The notes: generated by a model not told the origin, from the sequence alone. Shown: positions 16,813-26,210, numbered from the stretch's first letter. The stretch: DNA of 64,000 nt from Desulfitobacterium chlororespirans DSM 11544 (GCF_900143285.1 NZ_FRDN01000005.1:95362-159361); one strand, 5' to 3'. Program-made: numbers and translations.

Positions 16813-17598
16813 ATGGTGAAAATATTGGTTTGTTATAAATGGGTTTTGGATGAGGGGGATATCGTGGTTGATGAGAAGGACCGGAGTCTGGATCTGACCC
16901 GGGCCAAAGGAAAAATCAGCGAATATGACCGCAATGCCCTGGAATTGGGGGCCGCTTTGCAGGGGAGTACCGGCTGCCGCTTAGTGGCGGCCACGGTGGG
17001 AAAGGGCGTAAAGGAATCCGTCAGTGACGTACTGTCCCGGGGACCGGAAGAAGTCTTTTATCTGGACTCTCCCGATCTGGCTTCCTTGGACAGCTTCCTG
17101 ACCGCTCAGCTGCTGGCGGCTCTGATTCAAAAAATCGGCGATATCGATCTGGTGATTTGCGGAGAGGGTTCCAGCGATTTTTATTCCCAGCAGGTGGGTC
17201 CCCGTTTGGCAGCCTTATTGGGCTATGGGTCCTTAAGCTACGCTGCCGGCGTTCAGCTGCAGGGTTCGGAGATCATGGTTGAAAGAAAGCTGGACCGCGA
17301 TCTGGAAACTGTCAAGACCCAACTGCCGGCGGTGGTTACGGTTTTGCCTGAAATCAATAAACCCCGCATCCCCGGCCTTAAACACATTCTGGCTGCCAAG
17401 AAAAAGCCCTCCACAGCAGTGACCTTGGCGGAAATAGGCTGGGCAGGCAAAGAGCTTGCCAGCCCCGTTGAGGTAACCGGCACCCGGGCTGTTGTGATGG
17501 AGCGCAAACAGATTAAGGTGAACGAAGGCGGGCTGACCCTTCAGGAAACGGCAGCCAAGCTGATTAAGCAATTGCAGACGGACAGAGTTTTGAGCTAA
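16813..17598 (+). CDS. etfB: Electron transfer flavoprotein beta subunit (FixA-like)
   Basis: The 261-residue beta subunit of an electron-transfer flavoprotein. It begins 'MVKILVCYKWVLDEGDIVVDE', and the AMP/FAD-binding segment 'DLVICGEGSSDFYSQQVGPRLAALLGYGSLSYA' is clear. It takes electrons from the two acyl-CoA dehydrogenases encoded just upstream. The order etfB-etfA-fixC-fixX is that of FixABCX modules, which pass electrons to quinone and in some organisms bifurcate to ferredoxin. Whether this one bifurcates cannot be read by eye. Confidence 0.92.
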   Translation: MVKILVCYKWVLDEGDIVVDEKDRSLDLTRAKGKISEYDRNALELGAALQGSTGCRLVAATVGKGVKESVSDVLSRGPEEVFYLDSPDLASLDSFLTAQLLAALIQKIGDIDLVICGEGSSDFYSQQVGPRLAALLGYGSLSYAAGVQLQGSEIMVERKLDRDLETVKTQLPAVVTVLPEINKPRIPGLKHILAAKKKPSTAVTLAEIGWAGKELASPVEVTGTRAVVMERKQIKVNEGGLTLQETAAKLIKQLQTDRVLS

Positions 17599-17613
17599 GG
17601 AGGGGGAATTGGG

Positions 17614-18549
17614 ATGAATAAGATATGGATTATTGCCGAAAACCCGGAAACAGCCTATGAACTGACCGGAAAGGCCAGAGCCCTGGGAGAACATCTGACG
17701 GTTTATCTGGTCGGCGACCAGGAAGCAGCCCAGCAAGCGATCCGCTGCGGGGCCGATCTGGTGAAGCGAATGGAAATCCCGGCAACCACGGTATGGGAAC
17801 ACTATGTCAATGTGCTGGTTCCGGAGGCTGAGATTGCCCGGCCGGAGCTTATTCTCGTGGAAGCCGGCAGCCGGGGCAAGGATTTGGCTGCCCAGCTGGC
17901 CGCCCGTTTGGGCTGCCCTTGTGTCACTGATTGCAAAAAACTGGAGAGTGTGGCGGGAAGGCTGCTCTTACAACGCATTGTTTACGGCGGGCTGGCCAGT
18001 CAGGACCTGGAGTGTGCGGATTATCCCCTGGTTGTCACCATTGCCCCTCATACCTTTGAGCGACCTGAGCCTGCCCCGCGGGAAGGAAAGATTGTCAACC
18101 TGCCTTTGGCTCAGAAGGACAGCCGGGTTCAAGTGATGGAACGGAAGGCTAAAGGAGCTTCCCAGGTCAATCTGGCCGAAGCGAAAGTCGTGATCGGGGT
18201 AGGCCGGGGGCTGACCGATCAATCAGGCCTGGCTTGGTTTGAAGAAACGGCCCGGCTGCTGGGCGGGGAGCTCGGCTGCACCCGGCCCCTTGCCGAAGAT
18301 CTGGGCTGGCTTTCGGAAGAACGGTATATCGGAATCTCCGGCCGGCAGATTAAACCGGACTTATACCTCTGCGCCGGGATCTCCGGACAGGTCCAGCATG
18401 TTTTCGGGATCAGGGAGGCGAAAACCATTGTGTCTATTGACAAGAATGAAAACGCCCCCATTTTTAAAGTCTCGGATTATTACGTTGTGGGGAATTTGGA
18501 GGAAGTGCTGCCGGCCTTCCTGACGGAACTTAAAAATCATCAGAGTTAA
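17614..18549 (+). CDS. etfA: Electron transfer flavoprotein alpha subunit (FixB-like)
   Basis: The 311-residue alpha subunit. The N-terminal part is shared with EtfB ('IWIIAENPETAYELTGKARALG', 'ILVEAGSRGKDLAAQLAARLGCPCVTD'), and the C-terminal FAD domain shows 'VIGVGRGLTDQSGLAWFEETARLLGGELGCTRPLAED', 'ISGRQIKPDLYLCAGISGQVQHVFGI' and 'IVSIDKNENAPIFKVSDYYVVGN' as in the family. It starts 15 nt after etfB with AAGGAGGGGG. No extra ferredoxin domain is fused. Confidence 0.93.
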   Translation: MNKIWIIAENPETAYELTGKARALGEHLTVYLVGDQEAAQQAIRCGADLVKRMEIPATTVWEHYVNVLVPEAEIARPELILVEAGSRGKDLAAQLAARLGCPCVTDCKKLESVAGRLLLQRIVYGGLASQDLECADYPLVVTIAPHTFERPEPAPREGKIVNLPLAQKDSRVQVMERKAKGASQVNLAEAKVVIGVGRGLTDQSGLAWFEETARLLGGELGCTRPLAEDLGWLSEERYIGISGRQIKPDLYLCAGISGQVQHVFGIREAKTIVSIDKNENAPIFKVSDYYVVGNLEEVLPAFLTELKNHQS

Positions 18550-18565
18550 TACAGGAGTGGAAAAT

Positions 18566-19852
18566 ATGTCGGAACAATTTGACGCAATCATTGTGGGGGC
18601 AGGGGTGGCCGGCTGCACCGCTGCCTATGTTCTGGCCCGGGCGGGGCTGGAAGTGCTGCTGATCGAAAGAGGAAACAAGGCCGGCAGCAAAAACATGACG
18701 GGAGGGCGGCTATACAGCCATAGCCTGGAAAAGATCATGCCCGGCTTTGCCAGGGAAGCTCCGGTGGAACGCCAGGTGGTTAAAGAAAAGGTAAGCTTCC
18801 TGACAGCGGCAAGCGCGGTAACCCTGGATTACCATTCCCGGCGGCTGGGTGAACAGGGGCAGGATTCCTATACCCTTTTGCGCAGTGAATTCGATCAGTG
18901 GCTGGGGCAAAAGGCGGAAGAAGCAGGAGCCGTTATGGCGGAGGGAGTCAGAGTTGATGACCTGATGATTCGGGAAGGCCGGGTCTGCGGTGTAATCGCC
19001 GGCGCAGATGAAATCGAAGCCCGTGTGGTTATTTTGGCGGATGGCGTCAATTCCCTGCTGGCTCAAAAAGCAGGGTTAAAAAAGGAGCTTGAGCCCGGGG
19101 AGGTGGCTGTAGGAGCCAAAGAAGTGATCGGACTTCCCACCCAGGTCATCGAAGACCGGTTTAACCTGAAGGAAGGTGAAGGAGCATCCTGGCTGTTTGC
19201 CGGGGATTGCACCGCCGGGAGGATTGGCGGCGGTTTCATCTATACCAACCGGGACTCCCTTTCTTTAGGAATCGTCTGCAGCCTGGGGGATATCGCCAAG
19301 GGAGAAAAAACGATCTGCCAAATGCTGGAGGACTTTAAACAGCATCCGGCTGTCCAGCCTCTGATCAAAGGCGGAAAGCTCCTGGAATATTCGGGGCATC
19401 TGGTTCCGGAGGCCGGGTATGGCATGATTCCCCGTCTCTGTGGGGACGGAGTGCTGGTGATCGGTGATGCGGCCGGTTTCGTGATCAATATTGGCTATAT
19501 GGTCAGGGGCATGGATTTAGCCATCGCCTCCGCTGAAGCGGCTGGCCAGGCGGTTATTGCCGCTCAGGAAAAGGGGGACTTCAGCGCTCAAAGCTTAAGC
19601 AGGTATCGGCAGTTGCTGGATGAGAGCTTTGTAATGCGGGATTTGCAGATGTACCGGAAGTTTCCGCACTTTATGGAAAATCAGCGGATTTTTCAGGATT
19701 ACCCGCAGCTGGCGGACGATATTCTGGCGGAGCTGTTCAGGGTGAGCGGCGATCCTGTTAAACCACTGAGAGCGAAGATCACGGACAATCTGAAAAAAGT
19801 TGGTTTCAGGAATGTGCTGAAGGATGTCTGGAGAGGAGTGAAGGCCTTATGA
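18566..19852 (+). CDS. fixC: FixC-like ETF:quinone oxidoreductase flavoprotein
   Basis: A 428-residue FAD protein of the geranylgeranyl-reductase/FixC superfamily. It has the dinucleotide fold 'DAIIVGAGVAGCTAAYVLARAGLEVLLIER', the second FAD segment 'DGVLVIGDAAGFVINIGYMVRGMDLAIASAEAAG', and the ETF-QO substrate region. It passes electrons from EtfAB to menaquinone at the membrane surface. ATG 18566, spaced nine bases from AGGAG, is preferred over GTG 18557. It overlaps the following ferredoxin-like gene by ATGA, a sign of tight translational coupling. Confidence 0.9.
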   Translation: MSEQFDAIIVGAGVAGCTAAYVLARAGLEVLLIERGNKAGSKNMTGGRLYSHSLEKIMPGFAREAPVERQVVKEKVSFLTAASAVTLDYHSRRLGEQGQDSYTLLRSEFDQWLGQKAEEAGAVMAEGVRVDDLMIREGRVCGVIAGADEIEARVVILADGVNSLLAQKAGLKKELEPGEVAVGAKEVIGLPTQVIEDRFNLKEGEGASWLFAGDCTAGRIGGGFIYTNRDSLSLGIVCSLGDIAKGEKTICQMLEDFKQHPAVQPLIKGGKLLEYSGHLVPEAGYGMIPRLCGDGVLVIGDAAGFVINIGYMVRGMDLAIASAEAAGQAVIAAQEKGDFSAQSLSRYRQLLDESFVMRDLQMYRKFPHFMENQRIFQDYPQLADDILAELFRVSGDPVKPLRAKITDNLKKVGFRNVLKDVWRGVKAL

Positions 19853-20136
19853 AATCTGTGAGTATTGAAGAAAAACTGGGCGTCAACAAATTCATTCTTG
19901 ATGAAGGGAATCCTCATATCATAACCGGCAAGGATACGGTGGAGGAGGCCGAGGCGCAAAAGCTGATCAAAGCCTGCCCGGCCGGCCTATACGGGCTTAA
20001 CTCTGACAACAGCCTGCGTTTTGATTATGCCGGCTGCCTGGAGTGCGGAACCTGCCGGGTTTTAGGCAAGAAGGGCCTGATCAGGGAGTGGAATTATCCC
20101 CAGGGTTCCTACGGCGTTGCCTACCGGTACGGCTGA
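19849..20136 (+). CDS. fixX: FixX-like ferredoxin
   Basis: A 95-residue ferredoxin-like protein that holds the [4Fe-4S] cluster of the FixC partner. Cysteines are seen in 'IKACPAGLYGLN' and 'AGCLECGTCRVLG', the FixX pattern with the first cluster degenerate. The C-terminal 'WNYPQGSYGVAYRYG' is the family-typical 'YP.G..GV.YR.G' ending. Its start overlaps the fixC stop (ATGA). Confidence 0.9.
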   Translation: MKSVSIEEKLGVNKFILDEGNPHIITGKDTVEEAEAQKLIKACPAGLYGLNSDNSLRFDYAGCLECGTCRVLGKKGLIREWNYPQGSYGVAYRYG

Positions 20137-20167
20137 AACCTGAACGAAGAGAACGAGGAGAAAAACC

Positions 20168-20836
20168 ATGAAAGTAAATAAAGTGAAAACAGCTGCGGAA
20201 GCAATCCGGGAGATCAGGGATAACTGCAGCATCATGATCGGCGGCTTTATGGGCTGCGGAAGTCCCAAAGGCCTGGTGGAGGAAGTGGTGAAGAGCGGAG
20301 CGCAAAACCTGCTGGTGATCAGCAATGATACGGATTTCGAAGGGGTGGGGGTAGGCAAGCTGGTAGCCTCCGGACAAATAAAGAAGCTGATTGCATCCCA
20401 TATTGGCACCAATCCTCAAACCGGCCGCAAGATGACCGCCGGAGAACTGGAGGTGGAGCTGAACCCCCAGGGAACTCTGGCGGAGCGCATCCGGGCCGGA
20501 GGAGCCGGGTTGGGCGGAGTCTTAACGCCCACCGGACTGGGAACGGTGATTGAACAAGGTAAACCCAAGGTCAGTGTGGAAGATAAAACCTATCTGCTGG
20601 AAACGCCGCTTAAAGCTGACGTCGCCTTGATCAAGGCCTATAAGGGAGATACCTGGGGCAATCTGATCTTCCGGGGGTCCGCCAGGAATTTCAATCCGGT
20701 CATGGCTACGGCGGCGGATTATGTGATCGCCGAAGTGGAAGAGTGTGTGGAAGCGGGCGCAATCCATCCGGAAGAAGTCATGCTGCCGGGGATTTTTATT
20801 GATGCGGTGGTCGTGCAGGGAGGAGCAGAAGAATGA
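20168..20836 (+). CDS. atoD: Acyl-CoA:acetate/3-ketoacid CoA-transferase, alpha subunit
   Basis: The 222-residue alpha (A) subunit of a family I CoA-transferase: 'IMIGGFMGCGSPKGLVEEVVKSGAQNLLVISND' and 'IASHIGTNPQTGRKMTAGELEVELNPQGTLAERIRAGGAGLGGVLTPTGLGT' are diagnostic. With the beta subunit (four-base overlap) it moves CoA between acetyl- or butyryl-CoA and acetoacetate. In this operon it would activate the acetoacetate released by the BKACE enzyme to acetoacetyl-CoA, feeding the thiolase downstream (inference). Confidence 0.92.
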   Translation: MKVNKVKTAAEAIREIRDNCSIMIGGFMGCGSPKGLVEEVVKSGAQNLLVISNDTDFEGVGVGKLVASGQIKKLIASHIGTNPQTGRKMTAGELEVELNPQGTLAERIRAGGAGLGGVLTPTGLGTVIEQGKPKVSVEDKTYLLETPLKADVALIKAYKGDTWGNLIFRGSARNFNPVMATAADYVIAEVEECVEAGAIHPEEVMLPGIFIDAVVVQGGAEE

Positions 20837-21486
20837 TGCCAAAAGAATTCATTGCCCGCCGGGTGGCCAGAGAATTTAAAAATAACGATATTATCAATCT
20901 GGGCATCGGTCTGCCCACCTTAGCGGTCAACTATATTCCGCCGGAGGTCACGGTGCTGGTGCAGGCAGAACACGGGTTTATCGGGATGGGGGCCAAGCCT
21001 CAAGCCGGGCAGGAAGACTGGAACCTAGTGGATGCCGGCGGCCGGCCCACCACGATCATACCCGGCGGCGCTTTTTTTGACAGTTCCGTTTCCTTTGCCA
21101 TGATCCGGGGCGGGCATATCGATAAAACCGTCCTAGGTGCTTTGCAGGTGGACCGGCAGGGCAATCTGGCCAACTGGATGATTCCCGGCAAGTTGGTGCC
21201 GGGGATGGGCGGAGCCATGGATTTGGTGGTTGGCGCCAAGAAGGTCATCATTGCTATGGAACACACCGCCAAAGACGGTCAGCCCAAAATTCTCAATACC
21301 TGCACCTTGCCTTTGACAGCCTGCCAGGAGGTGGATCTCATCATCACCAATATGGCGGTCATCGAAGTGACTAAAGAAGGATTGCTCCTGAAGGAAACAG
21401 CACCGGGGTTATCTGTGGAGGATGTTCAGCGGGCCACCGAAGCGGAGCTTATCATCAGCCCCGAGCTGAAAGTTATGGAAATCTGA
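20833..21486 (+). CDS. atoA: Acyl-CoA:acetate/3-ketoacid CoA-transferase, beta subunit
   Basis: The 217-residue beta (B) subunit, carrying the catalytic glutamate in '[11 protein letters not shown]' (the SENG-equivalent position). '[31 protein letters not shown]' and '[14 protein letters not shown]' are typical. ATGATG overlaps the alpha-subunit stop, ensuring equal synthesis. Substrate range cannot be told from sequence; position favours acetoacetate. Confidence 0.92.
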   Translation: MMPKEFIARRVAREFKNNDIINLGIGLPTLAVNYIPPEVTVLVQAEHGFIGMGAKPQAGQEDWNLVDAGGRPTTIIPGGAFFDSSVSFAMIRGGHIDKTVLGALQVDRQGNLANWMIPGKLVPGMGGAMDLVVGAKKVIIAMEHTAKDGQPKILNTCTLPLTACQEVDLIITNMAVIEVTKEGLLLKETAPGLSVEDVQRATEAELIISPELKVMEI

Positions 21487-21541
21487 GGTAGGGGAATTCA
21501 TTAATTTAGATTTTTATCTGTTGAATGGAAAGGATAACAGT

Positions 21542-22723
21542 ATGAAGAGAGAAGTGGTTATTGTCAGCGCAGTACGCACACCGATTGGGTCCTTAAACGG
21601 CGCGTTAAGCCAGATGGCTGCCGTGGATTTGGGTGCCCTGGTCATCAGGGAGGCGGTCCAGCGGGCCGGCATCAAGCCGGAGCAGGTGGAGGAAGTGATC
21701 ATGGGTAATGTGCTGTCTGCAGCTCTTGGCCAGAACCCGGCCCGTCAGGCCTCTATCAAGGCCGGGGTTTCCAAGGAAGCCTCGTCCATGACTATCAATA
21801 AAGTCTGTGGCTCCGGGCTGAAGGCTGTGGTTTGTGCCGCTCAGGCCATCCTGGCCGGTGATGCCGGCATTATTGTGGCCGGGGGGATGGAGAGCATGAG
21901 CCAGGCGGCTTATGCCCTGCCCAAAGCCCGGTCCGGCTACCGCATGGGCAACGGCATTTTGGTGGACACTATGGTTCATGACGGTTTGACCGATGCCTTT
22001 GACCAGGTCCACATGGGTATCACTGCGGAGAATATCGCCGAGCAGTCCGCTATATCCCGCACCATGCAGGATGAATTTTCGGTCAGGAGCCAGAACCGGG
22101 CGGAAGCAGCGATCAAAGGGGGCAGATTTGCAGAAGAAATCGTGTCCGTGGCGATTCCCCAGCGCAAAGGCGATCCGATCGTCGTAAGCCAGGATGAATT
22201 CCCGCGTTTTGGCGCCAGTCTGGAAACGCTCGCAAGTTTAAAGCCGGCCTTCAAGCAGAACGGAACCGTTACCGCGGGCAATGCTTCAGGCATCAACGAC
22301 GGCGCGGCGGCATTGGTGCTCATGTCGAAGGAGAAAGCACAAGAGCTTGGCGTGACGCCATTAGCGAAAATAATTGCCTGGGCTTCGGCCGGCGTGGAAC
22401 CCTCCATTATGGGAACAGGTCCCATTCCAGCCAGCAAGAAAGCGCTGGTCAAGGCCGGCTTAAGCGTTGAGGACCTCGACTTGATCGAAGCCAATGAGGC
22501 TTTTGCCTCTCAGGCGCTGGAAGTTTCCCGGCAATTGGGACTGGACCCCGAAAAGACTAATAGTAATGGCGGAGCCATCGCTCTGGGGCACCCGATCGGA
22601 GCGTCCGGAGCCAGAATCCTGGTAACCCTTCTACATGAGATGAAGCGCCGTCAGGCCCGACGGGGCTTGGCTACCCTCTGTATCGGCGGCGGGCAGGGGA
22701 TCGCCGTGGTGGTTGAAAGGTAG
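21542..22723 (+). CDS. thlA: Acetyl-CoA C-acetyltransferase (thiolase)
   Basis: A 393-residue thiolase of the acetoacetyl-CoA type ('[23 protein letters not shown]', the start typical of ThlA/AtoB). Active residues: Cys in '[12 protein letters not shown]', His in '[17 protein letters not shown]', Cys in '[12 protein letters not shown]'. With the CoA-transferase upstream it would split acetoacetyl-CoA to two acetyl-CoA. ATG 21542 behind GAAAGGAT is preferred over TTG 21521. It is followed within 16 nt by an MCP-like gene. Confidence 0.94.
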   Translation: MKREVVIVSAVRTPIGSLNGALSQMAAVDLGALVIREAVQRAGIKPEQVEEVIMGNVLSAALGQNPARQASIKAGVSKEASSMTINKVCGSGLKAVVCAAQAILAGDAGIIVAGGMESMSQAAYALPKARSGYRMGNGILVDTMVHDGLTDAFDQVHMGITAENIAEQSAISRTMQDEFSVRSQNRAEAAIKGGRFAEEIVSVAIPQRKGDPIVVSQDEFPRFGASLETLASLKPAFKQNGTVTAGNASGINDGAAALVLMSKEKAQELGVTPLAKIIAWASAGVEPSIMGTGPIPASKKALVKAGLSVEDLDLIEANEAFASQALEVSRQLGLDPEKTNSNGGAIALGHPIGASGARILVTLLHEMKRRQARRGLATLCIGGGQGIAVVVER

Positions 22724-22739
22724 AAAGGATGTTGATTCT

Positions 22740-23582
22740 ATGCCAGATGCTGATGGGGATACCTTATTAGCGAGCCATGTCAGTGTCCTGAAAAATCTGA
22801 GCGACATGCTGATGTATGACGTCGGCGTATGTGTAAGTAATTTGGATGAAGTTCTTTTTTACAAGCCGGCGCTTACCCTTGATCTAAAAGTAAAACCCGG
22901 GGATCGGATCAGATCCGGAAGCGCTTTATTCAGAGCGGTACACGAGAAACGCCGGGTCGTTATACAGATGGATAGTTCTTTATACGGAGTCCCCTATGTG
23001 GGCGTGGGAAATCCCATCTTGGATGCCAAGCAAACCGTAATCGGAGCAATCACCATTTCAGAATCAACGGAACGCTATGAAATAATGAAGAAAGCATCGG
23101 CACAAATCGGAATTAATATCAGCAGTATTGCCAGCAGTTCGGAAGAAATATCCGCCCAAACCGAAGAAATTGCTTCCACCAGCAGAGTGCTTACCGAAAC
23201 CTTCAATGGTTTTAAGCAAAACGTAAAAAATACCGATCAGGTGTTGGGTTTAATCAAATCAATCGCCCAGCAAAGCAACCTGCTGGGATTAAATGCAGCC
23301 ATTGAAGCAGCCCGGGTAGGCGACCAGGGGAGAGGGTTTGGCATTGTCGCCACCGAGATCCGCAAACTGTCAGGCATGACGTCAGATTCCATCGGTAATG
23401 TTGAAAAAATCATCCGAACGGTTCAGGAGGACAACACGTTGGTACTTAAAGAGGTTGTGCAAATCGCCAATATGATTGATCAGATTGCGACCGCAATTTC
23501 CCAGATTGCCGAGTCAACGCAGCAATTGAGTGTAATGTCCGAAGAATTCAACCATTTGGCCCGGGAACTGAGCGAGATCTGA
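22740..23582 (+). CDS. Soluble MCP-like signalling protein 1
   Basis: A 280-residue protein without membrane segments: an N-terminal sensor-like domain of about 110 residues ('VGVCVSNLDEVLFYKPALTLDLKVKPGDRI', 'GVPYVGVGNPILDAKQTVIGAITISES') joined to a short methyl-accepting signalling domain with the hairpin core '[34 protein letters not shown]'. The signalling domain is of the short class and HAMP is missing. It begins 16 nt after the thiolase gene with an AGAAAGGATG site, so it is the last gene of the catabolic operon. It may report the operon's substrate or redox state to the chemotaxis kinase (inference). A paralogue with the same layout closes the molybdoenzyme region at 55631. Confidence 0.85.
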   Translation: MPDADGDTLLASHVSVLKNLSDMLMYDVGVCVSNLDEVLFYKPALTLDLKVKPGDRIRSGSALFRAVHEKRRVVIQMDSSLYGVPYVGVGNPILDAKQTVIGAITISESTERYEIMKKASAQIGINISSIASSSEEISAQTEEIASTSRVLTETFNGFKQNVKNTDQVLGLIKSIAQQSNLLGLNAAIEAARVGDQGRGFGIVATEIRKLSGMTSDSIGNVEKIIRTVQEDNTLVLKEVVQIANMIDQIATAISQIAESTQQLSVMSEEFNHLARELSEI

Positions 23583-23756
23583 GAGATTAAGTAAACTTTA
23601 AAGTTATGGAGATGACCACGCAAGGGTGCGATTATCTGCCGAGACAGTTTCCGCATTCCCGGCCAAAATGGCAGATAAGTTGGTTCAGATGGGGAAAGTC
23701 TAGCCGAATATAGGATGTTAAGTAAAATTAAAAAGTGGAGACATACAATAAGGAAA

Positions 23757-23789
23757 GACCTTATCCTGCTGCAAAAGAAGGATAAGGTC
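23757..23789. terminator. Convergent bidirectional terminator
   Basis: GACCTTATCC / GGATAAGGTC with a 13-base loop. On the minus strand it is followed by TTTCCTTATT and on the plus strand by CCTTTC. It lies between the end of the catabolic operon and the end of pdxR, which converge here. Confidence 0.8.
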
Positions 23790-23800
23790 CCTTTCGTGAT

Positions 23801-25219
23801 TCAGACTGATAAAACTCCTTCCACAAGGCTTTTGCTCAGCCTTTGGACAGCGTTTTCGATCTTTGCGGATTCTAAACCTGAGTAATTGATGATGATCTTA
23901 TGGGTTTTATGGTCGGGTGTGCCGTGGTAATACTGAGAGACGCAGGAAATACGAACTCCGGACTTTTTGGCGGCATCAATCAACCGGACGTCATCCACCT
24001 CCGTGTCCACCTCCATCAAAAAGTGCAACCCTGAGTCCTCTTCCTGAATGGTGATATAGGGGCTTAGCATACTTTGACGGAGGGTCTTCAGGATGGCATC
24101 CCGCTGCTTGCGATAATAGGTCCGCATGCGGTTAATATGCTTTTCAAAATACCCTTCAGAAATAAATCTTGCTAAGGTGAACTGTTCGAAGGTAGAGACA
24201 GTGCAGGAGTAAAAGCCTAACTGGCTATAAAAACGGTTCACCAGAGGCTTGGGAAGAACCATGTAGCTGATTCGGAAGGTAGGGGCAAGGCTCTTGGAAA
24301 AGGTATTGATGTAAATGACCTTCTCCATGACGTCGATGCTTTGCAGGGTAGGAATGGGCTTGCCGAAGAGACGGAACTCGCAGTCATAGTCATCTTCAAT
24401 GATATAGCGTTCTTTCTCCTGGGCTGCCCAGCTTAACAATTCATAGCGCCGGCTGACCGGCATGACGACTCCGGTGGGGAAGTGATGAGAGGGGGTAATG
24501 TGAAGAATATGGGCTCCACAGTCTTTTAAGGACTCCGGGATGACCCCCAAGTCATCCATGGGGATATGACAGCACTTCACATCATTGCTTTCATAGATTT
24601 TAGAGAGCCGGGTATAGCCGGGATCCTCCACGGCGTAGGTGAGGTTTCTGCCCAGGAGCTGAATAATAACGCTGTAAAGGTACTGGGTTCCGGCCCCGAC
24701 GATAATCTGCTCCGGCTCTACCGACAGGCCCCGGAACTGATAAAGATGTTCGGCAATGGCTTGCCTGAGCTTCATGACCCCGCCCACAGACGTGTCGGAA
24801 AGCAGGGAAGCCTGGCTTTCCGTATCCATCACATCCCGCAGCAGTTTGGCCCAGATTGAAAAAGGAAAAGAGTCCGGAGCTACGGAATTTTTGACGAAGT
24901 CGGCATAATAGGCCGGTTCTTTTTTGGGTTGGAGACCGTCCCGCGATGTTTCCAGAGAAGGCTGGAGGGTTTGCTTTTCCAGGTTAGCCACGAAGTAGCC
25001 ACGCTTGGGCTGGGTATAAATATAGCCCTCGGCGGCAAGCTGAGCGTAGGCGTTTTCCACAGTGATCACACTGACCCCCAGATTCTTGGCAAAAACCCGT
25101 TTGGAGGGGAGTTTTTCATCAGCCTTTAATTTTTTTTGCAGAATATCGGTTTTGATGCAGTGATAGAGGTATTCATACATGCTTTCTGACCCTATGGTTT
25201 CAAAGGAATAGGTGAGCAT
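23801..25219 (-). CDS. pdxR: MocR-family regulator PdxR
   Basis: A 472-residue fusion of a GntR winged-helix DNA-binding domain (residues about 5-75: 'LKADEKLPSKRVFAKNLGVSVITVENAYAQL') and a type I aminotransferase-like domain that binds PLP; the PLP lysine lies in 'INTFSKSLAPTFRISYM'. MocR proteins next to pdxST activate these genes when PLP is scarce. Here it is divergent from pdxS with 114 nt between the starts, containing an inverted repeat. The start at 25219 has GAGAGGGG. The assignment rests on domains plus gene context. Confidence 0.92.
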   Translation of the reverse strand: MLTYSFETIGSESMYEYLYHCIKTDILQKKLKADEKLPSKRVFAKNLGVSVITVENAYAQLAAEGYIYTQPKRGYFVANLEKQTLQPSLETSRDGLQPKKEPAYYADFVKNSVAPDSFPFSIWAKLLRDVMDTESQASLLSDTSVGGVMKLRQAIAEHLYQFRGLSVEPEQIIVGAGTQYLYSVIIQLLGRNLTYAVEDPGYTRLSKIYESNDVKCCHIPMDDLGVIPESLKDCGAHILHITPSHHFPTGVVMPVSRRYELLSWAAQEKERYIIEDDYDCEFRLFGKPIPTLQSIDVMEKVIYINTFSKSLAPTFRISYMVLPKPLVNRFYSQLGFYSCTVSTFEQFTLARFISEGYFEKHINRMRTYYRKQRDAILKTLRQSMLSPYITIQEEDSGLHFLMEVDTEVDDVRLIDAAKKSGVRISCVSQYYHGTPDHKTHKIIINYSGLESAKIENAVQRLSKSLVEGVLSV

Positions 25220-25236
25220 AATTGGCCCCTCTCTTT

Positions 25237-25290
25237 AAAATTGGTTATATAAATTAATTTCTGATTGAACATTTTAATATATCCAGTTTT
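25237..25290. promoter_or_regulatory. Inverted repeat in the pdxR-pdxS intergenic region
   Basis: AAAATTGGTTATATAAAT (25237-25254) is repeated in inverted form as ATTTTAATATATCCAGTTTT (25271-25290), consensus AAAAyTGGwTATATwAA. It is a likely PdxR operator, since MocR regulators bind widely spaced repeats between such divergent genes. Confidence 0.6.
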
Positions 25291-25333
25291 GAGTATACTC
25301 AATACTATCTTAGATGTAAAGTGAGGGTTTTCA

Positions 25334-26209
25334 ATGGATCGTAAACGATATGAATTGAACAAAGAGCTTGCTCAGATGTTAAAGGGCGGCGTGATTATGG
25401 ATGTGACCACCCCGGAGCAGGCTAAGATTGCAGAAGCGGCCGGCGCCTGTGCGGTGATGGCTCTGGAGAGGATTCCGGCGGATATCCGGGCGGTCGGCGG
25501 GGTTTCCCGCATGAGCGATCCGAAAATGATCAAAGGAATCATGGCAGCTGTCTCGATTCCCGTGATGGCGAAATGCCGCATTGGTCATTTTGTGGAGGCC
25601 CAGATTTTGGAGGCTGTGGAAATCGATTATATTGACGAGAGTGAAGTGCTTTCCCCGGCTGATGATGTTTACCACATTGATAAGACCAGATTCAAGGTGC
25701 CTTTTGTCTGTGGAGCGAAGGATTTAGGAGAGGCTTTGCGCCGCATCAACGAAGGAGCGGCCATGATTCGCACCAAAGGGGAACCGGGTACCGGAGATAT
25801 CGTTCAAGCGGTGCGCCATATGCGGATGATCAACCGTCAAATCAACCGCATTGTCGGTATGCGGGAAGACGAGCTCTTCCAAGAAGCGAAAGAACTGCAG
25901 GTTCCTTATGATTTAGTGCTTTATGTTCATGAGCATAAACGCCTGCCGGTGGTCAATTTCGCCGCCGGTGGTGTGGCAACTCCCGGGGATGCGGCCCTGA
26001 TGATGCAGCTGGGGGCTGAAGGAGTCTTTGTCGGCTCCGGCATCTTTAAATCCGGAGATCCGGAAAAAAGAGCCCAAGCCATCGTCAAAGCAGTAACCAA
26101 TTATCAGGATCCCAAGGTCCTGGCAGAGCTCTCCGAAGATCTGGGTGAAGCTATGGTGGGGATTAATGAGCAGGAAATTGAACTGCTGATGGCAGAGCGG
26201 GGCAAGTAA
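25334..26209 (+). CDS. pdxS: Pyridoxal 5'-phosphate synthase, synthase subunit
   Basis: A TIM-barrel subunit (291 residues) that condenses ribose 5-phosphate, glyceraldehyde 3-phosphate and ammonia to PLP. The signature '[19 protein letters not shown]' with the ribose-5-phosphate-binding lysine is intact, as is '[32 protein letters not shown]'. It forms a 12+12 complex with PdxT, encoded one base downstream. Many PLP enzymes (threonine ammonia-lyase, threonine aldolase, PdxR) lie nearby. Confidence 0.97.
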   Translation: MDRKRYELNKELAQMLKGGVIMDVTTPEQAKIAEAAGACAVMALERIPADIRAVGGVSRMSDPKMIKGIMAAVSIPVMAKCRIGHFVEAQILEAVEIDYIDESEVLSPADDVYHIDKTRFKVPFVCGAKDLGEALRRINEGAAMIRTKGEPGTGDIVQAVRHMRMINRQINRIVGMREDELFQEAKELQVPYDLVLYVHEHKRLPVVNFAAGGVATPGDAALMMQLGAEGVFVGSGIFKSGDPEKRAQAIVKAVTNYQDPKVLAELSEDLGEAMVGINEQEIELLMAERGK

Positions 26210-26210
26210 G

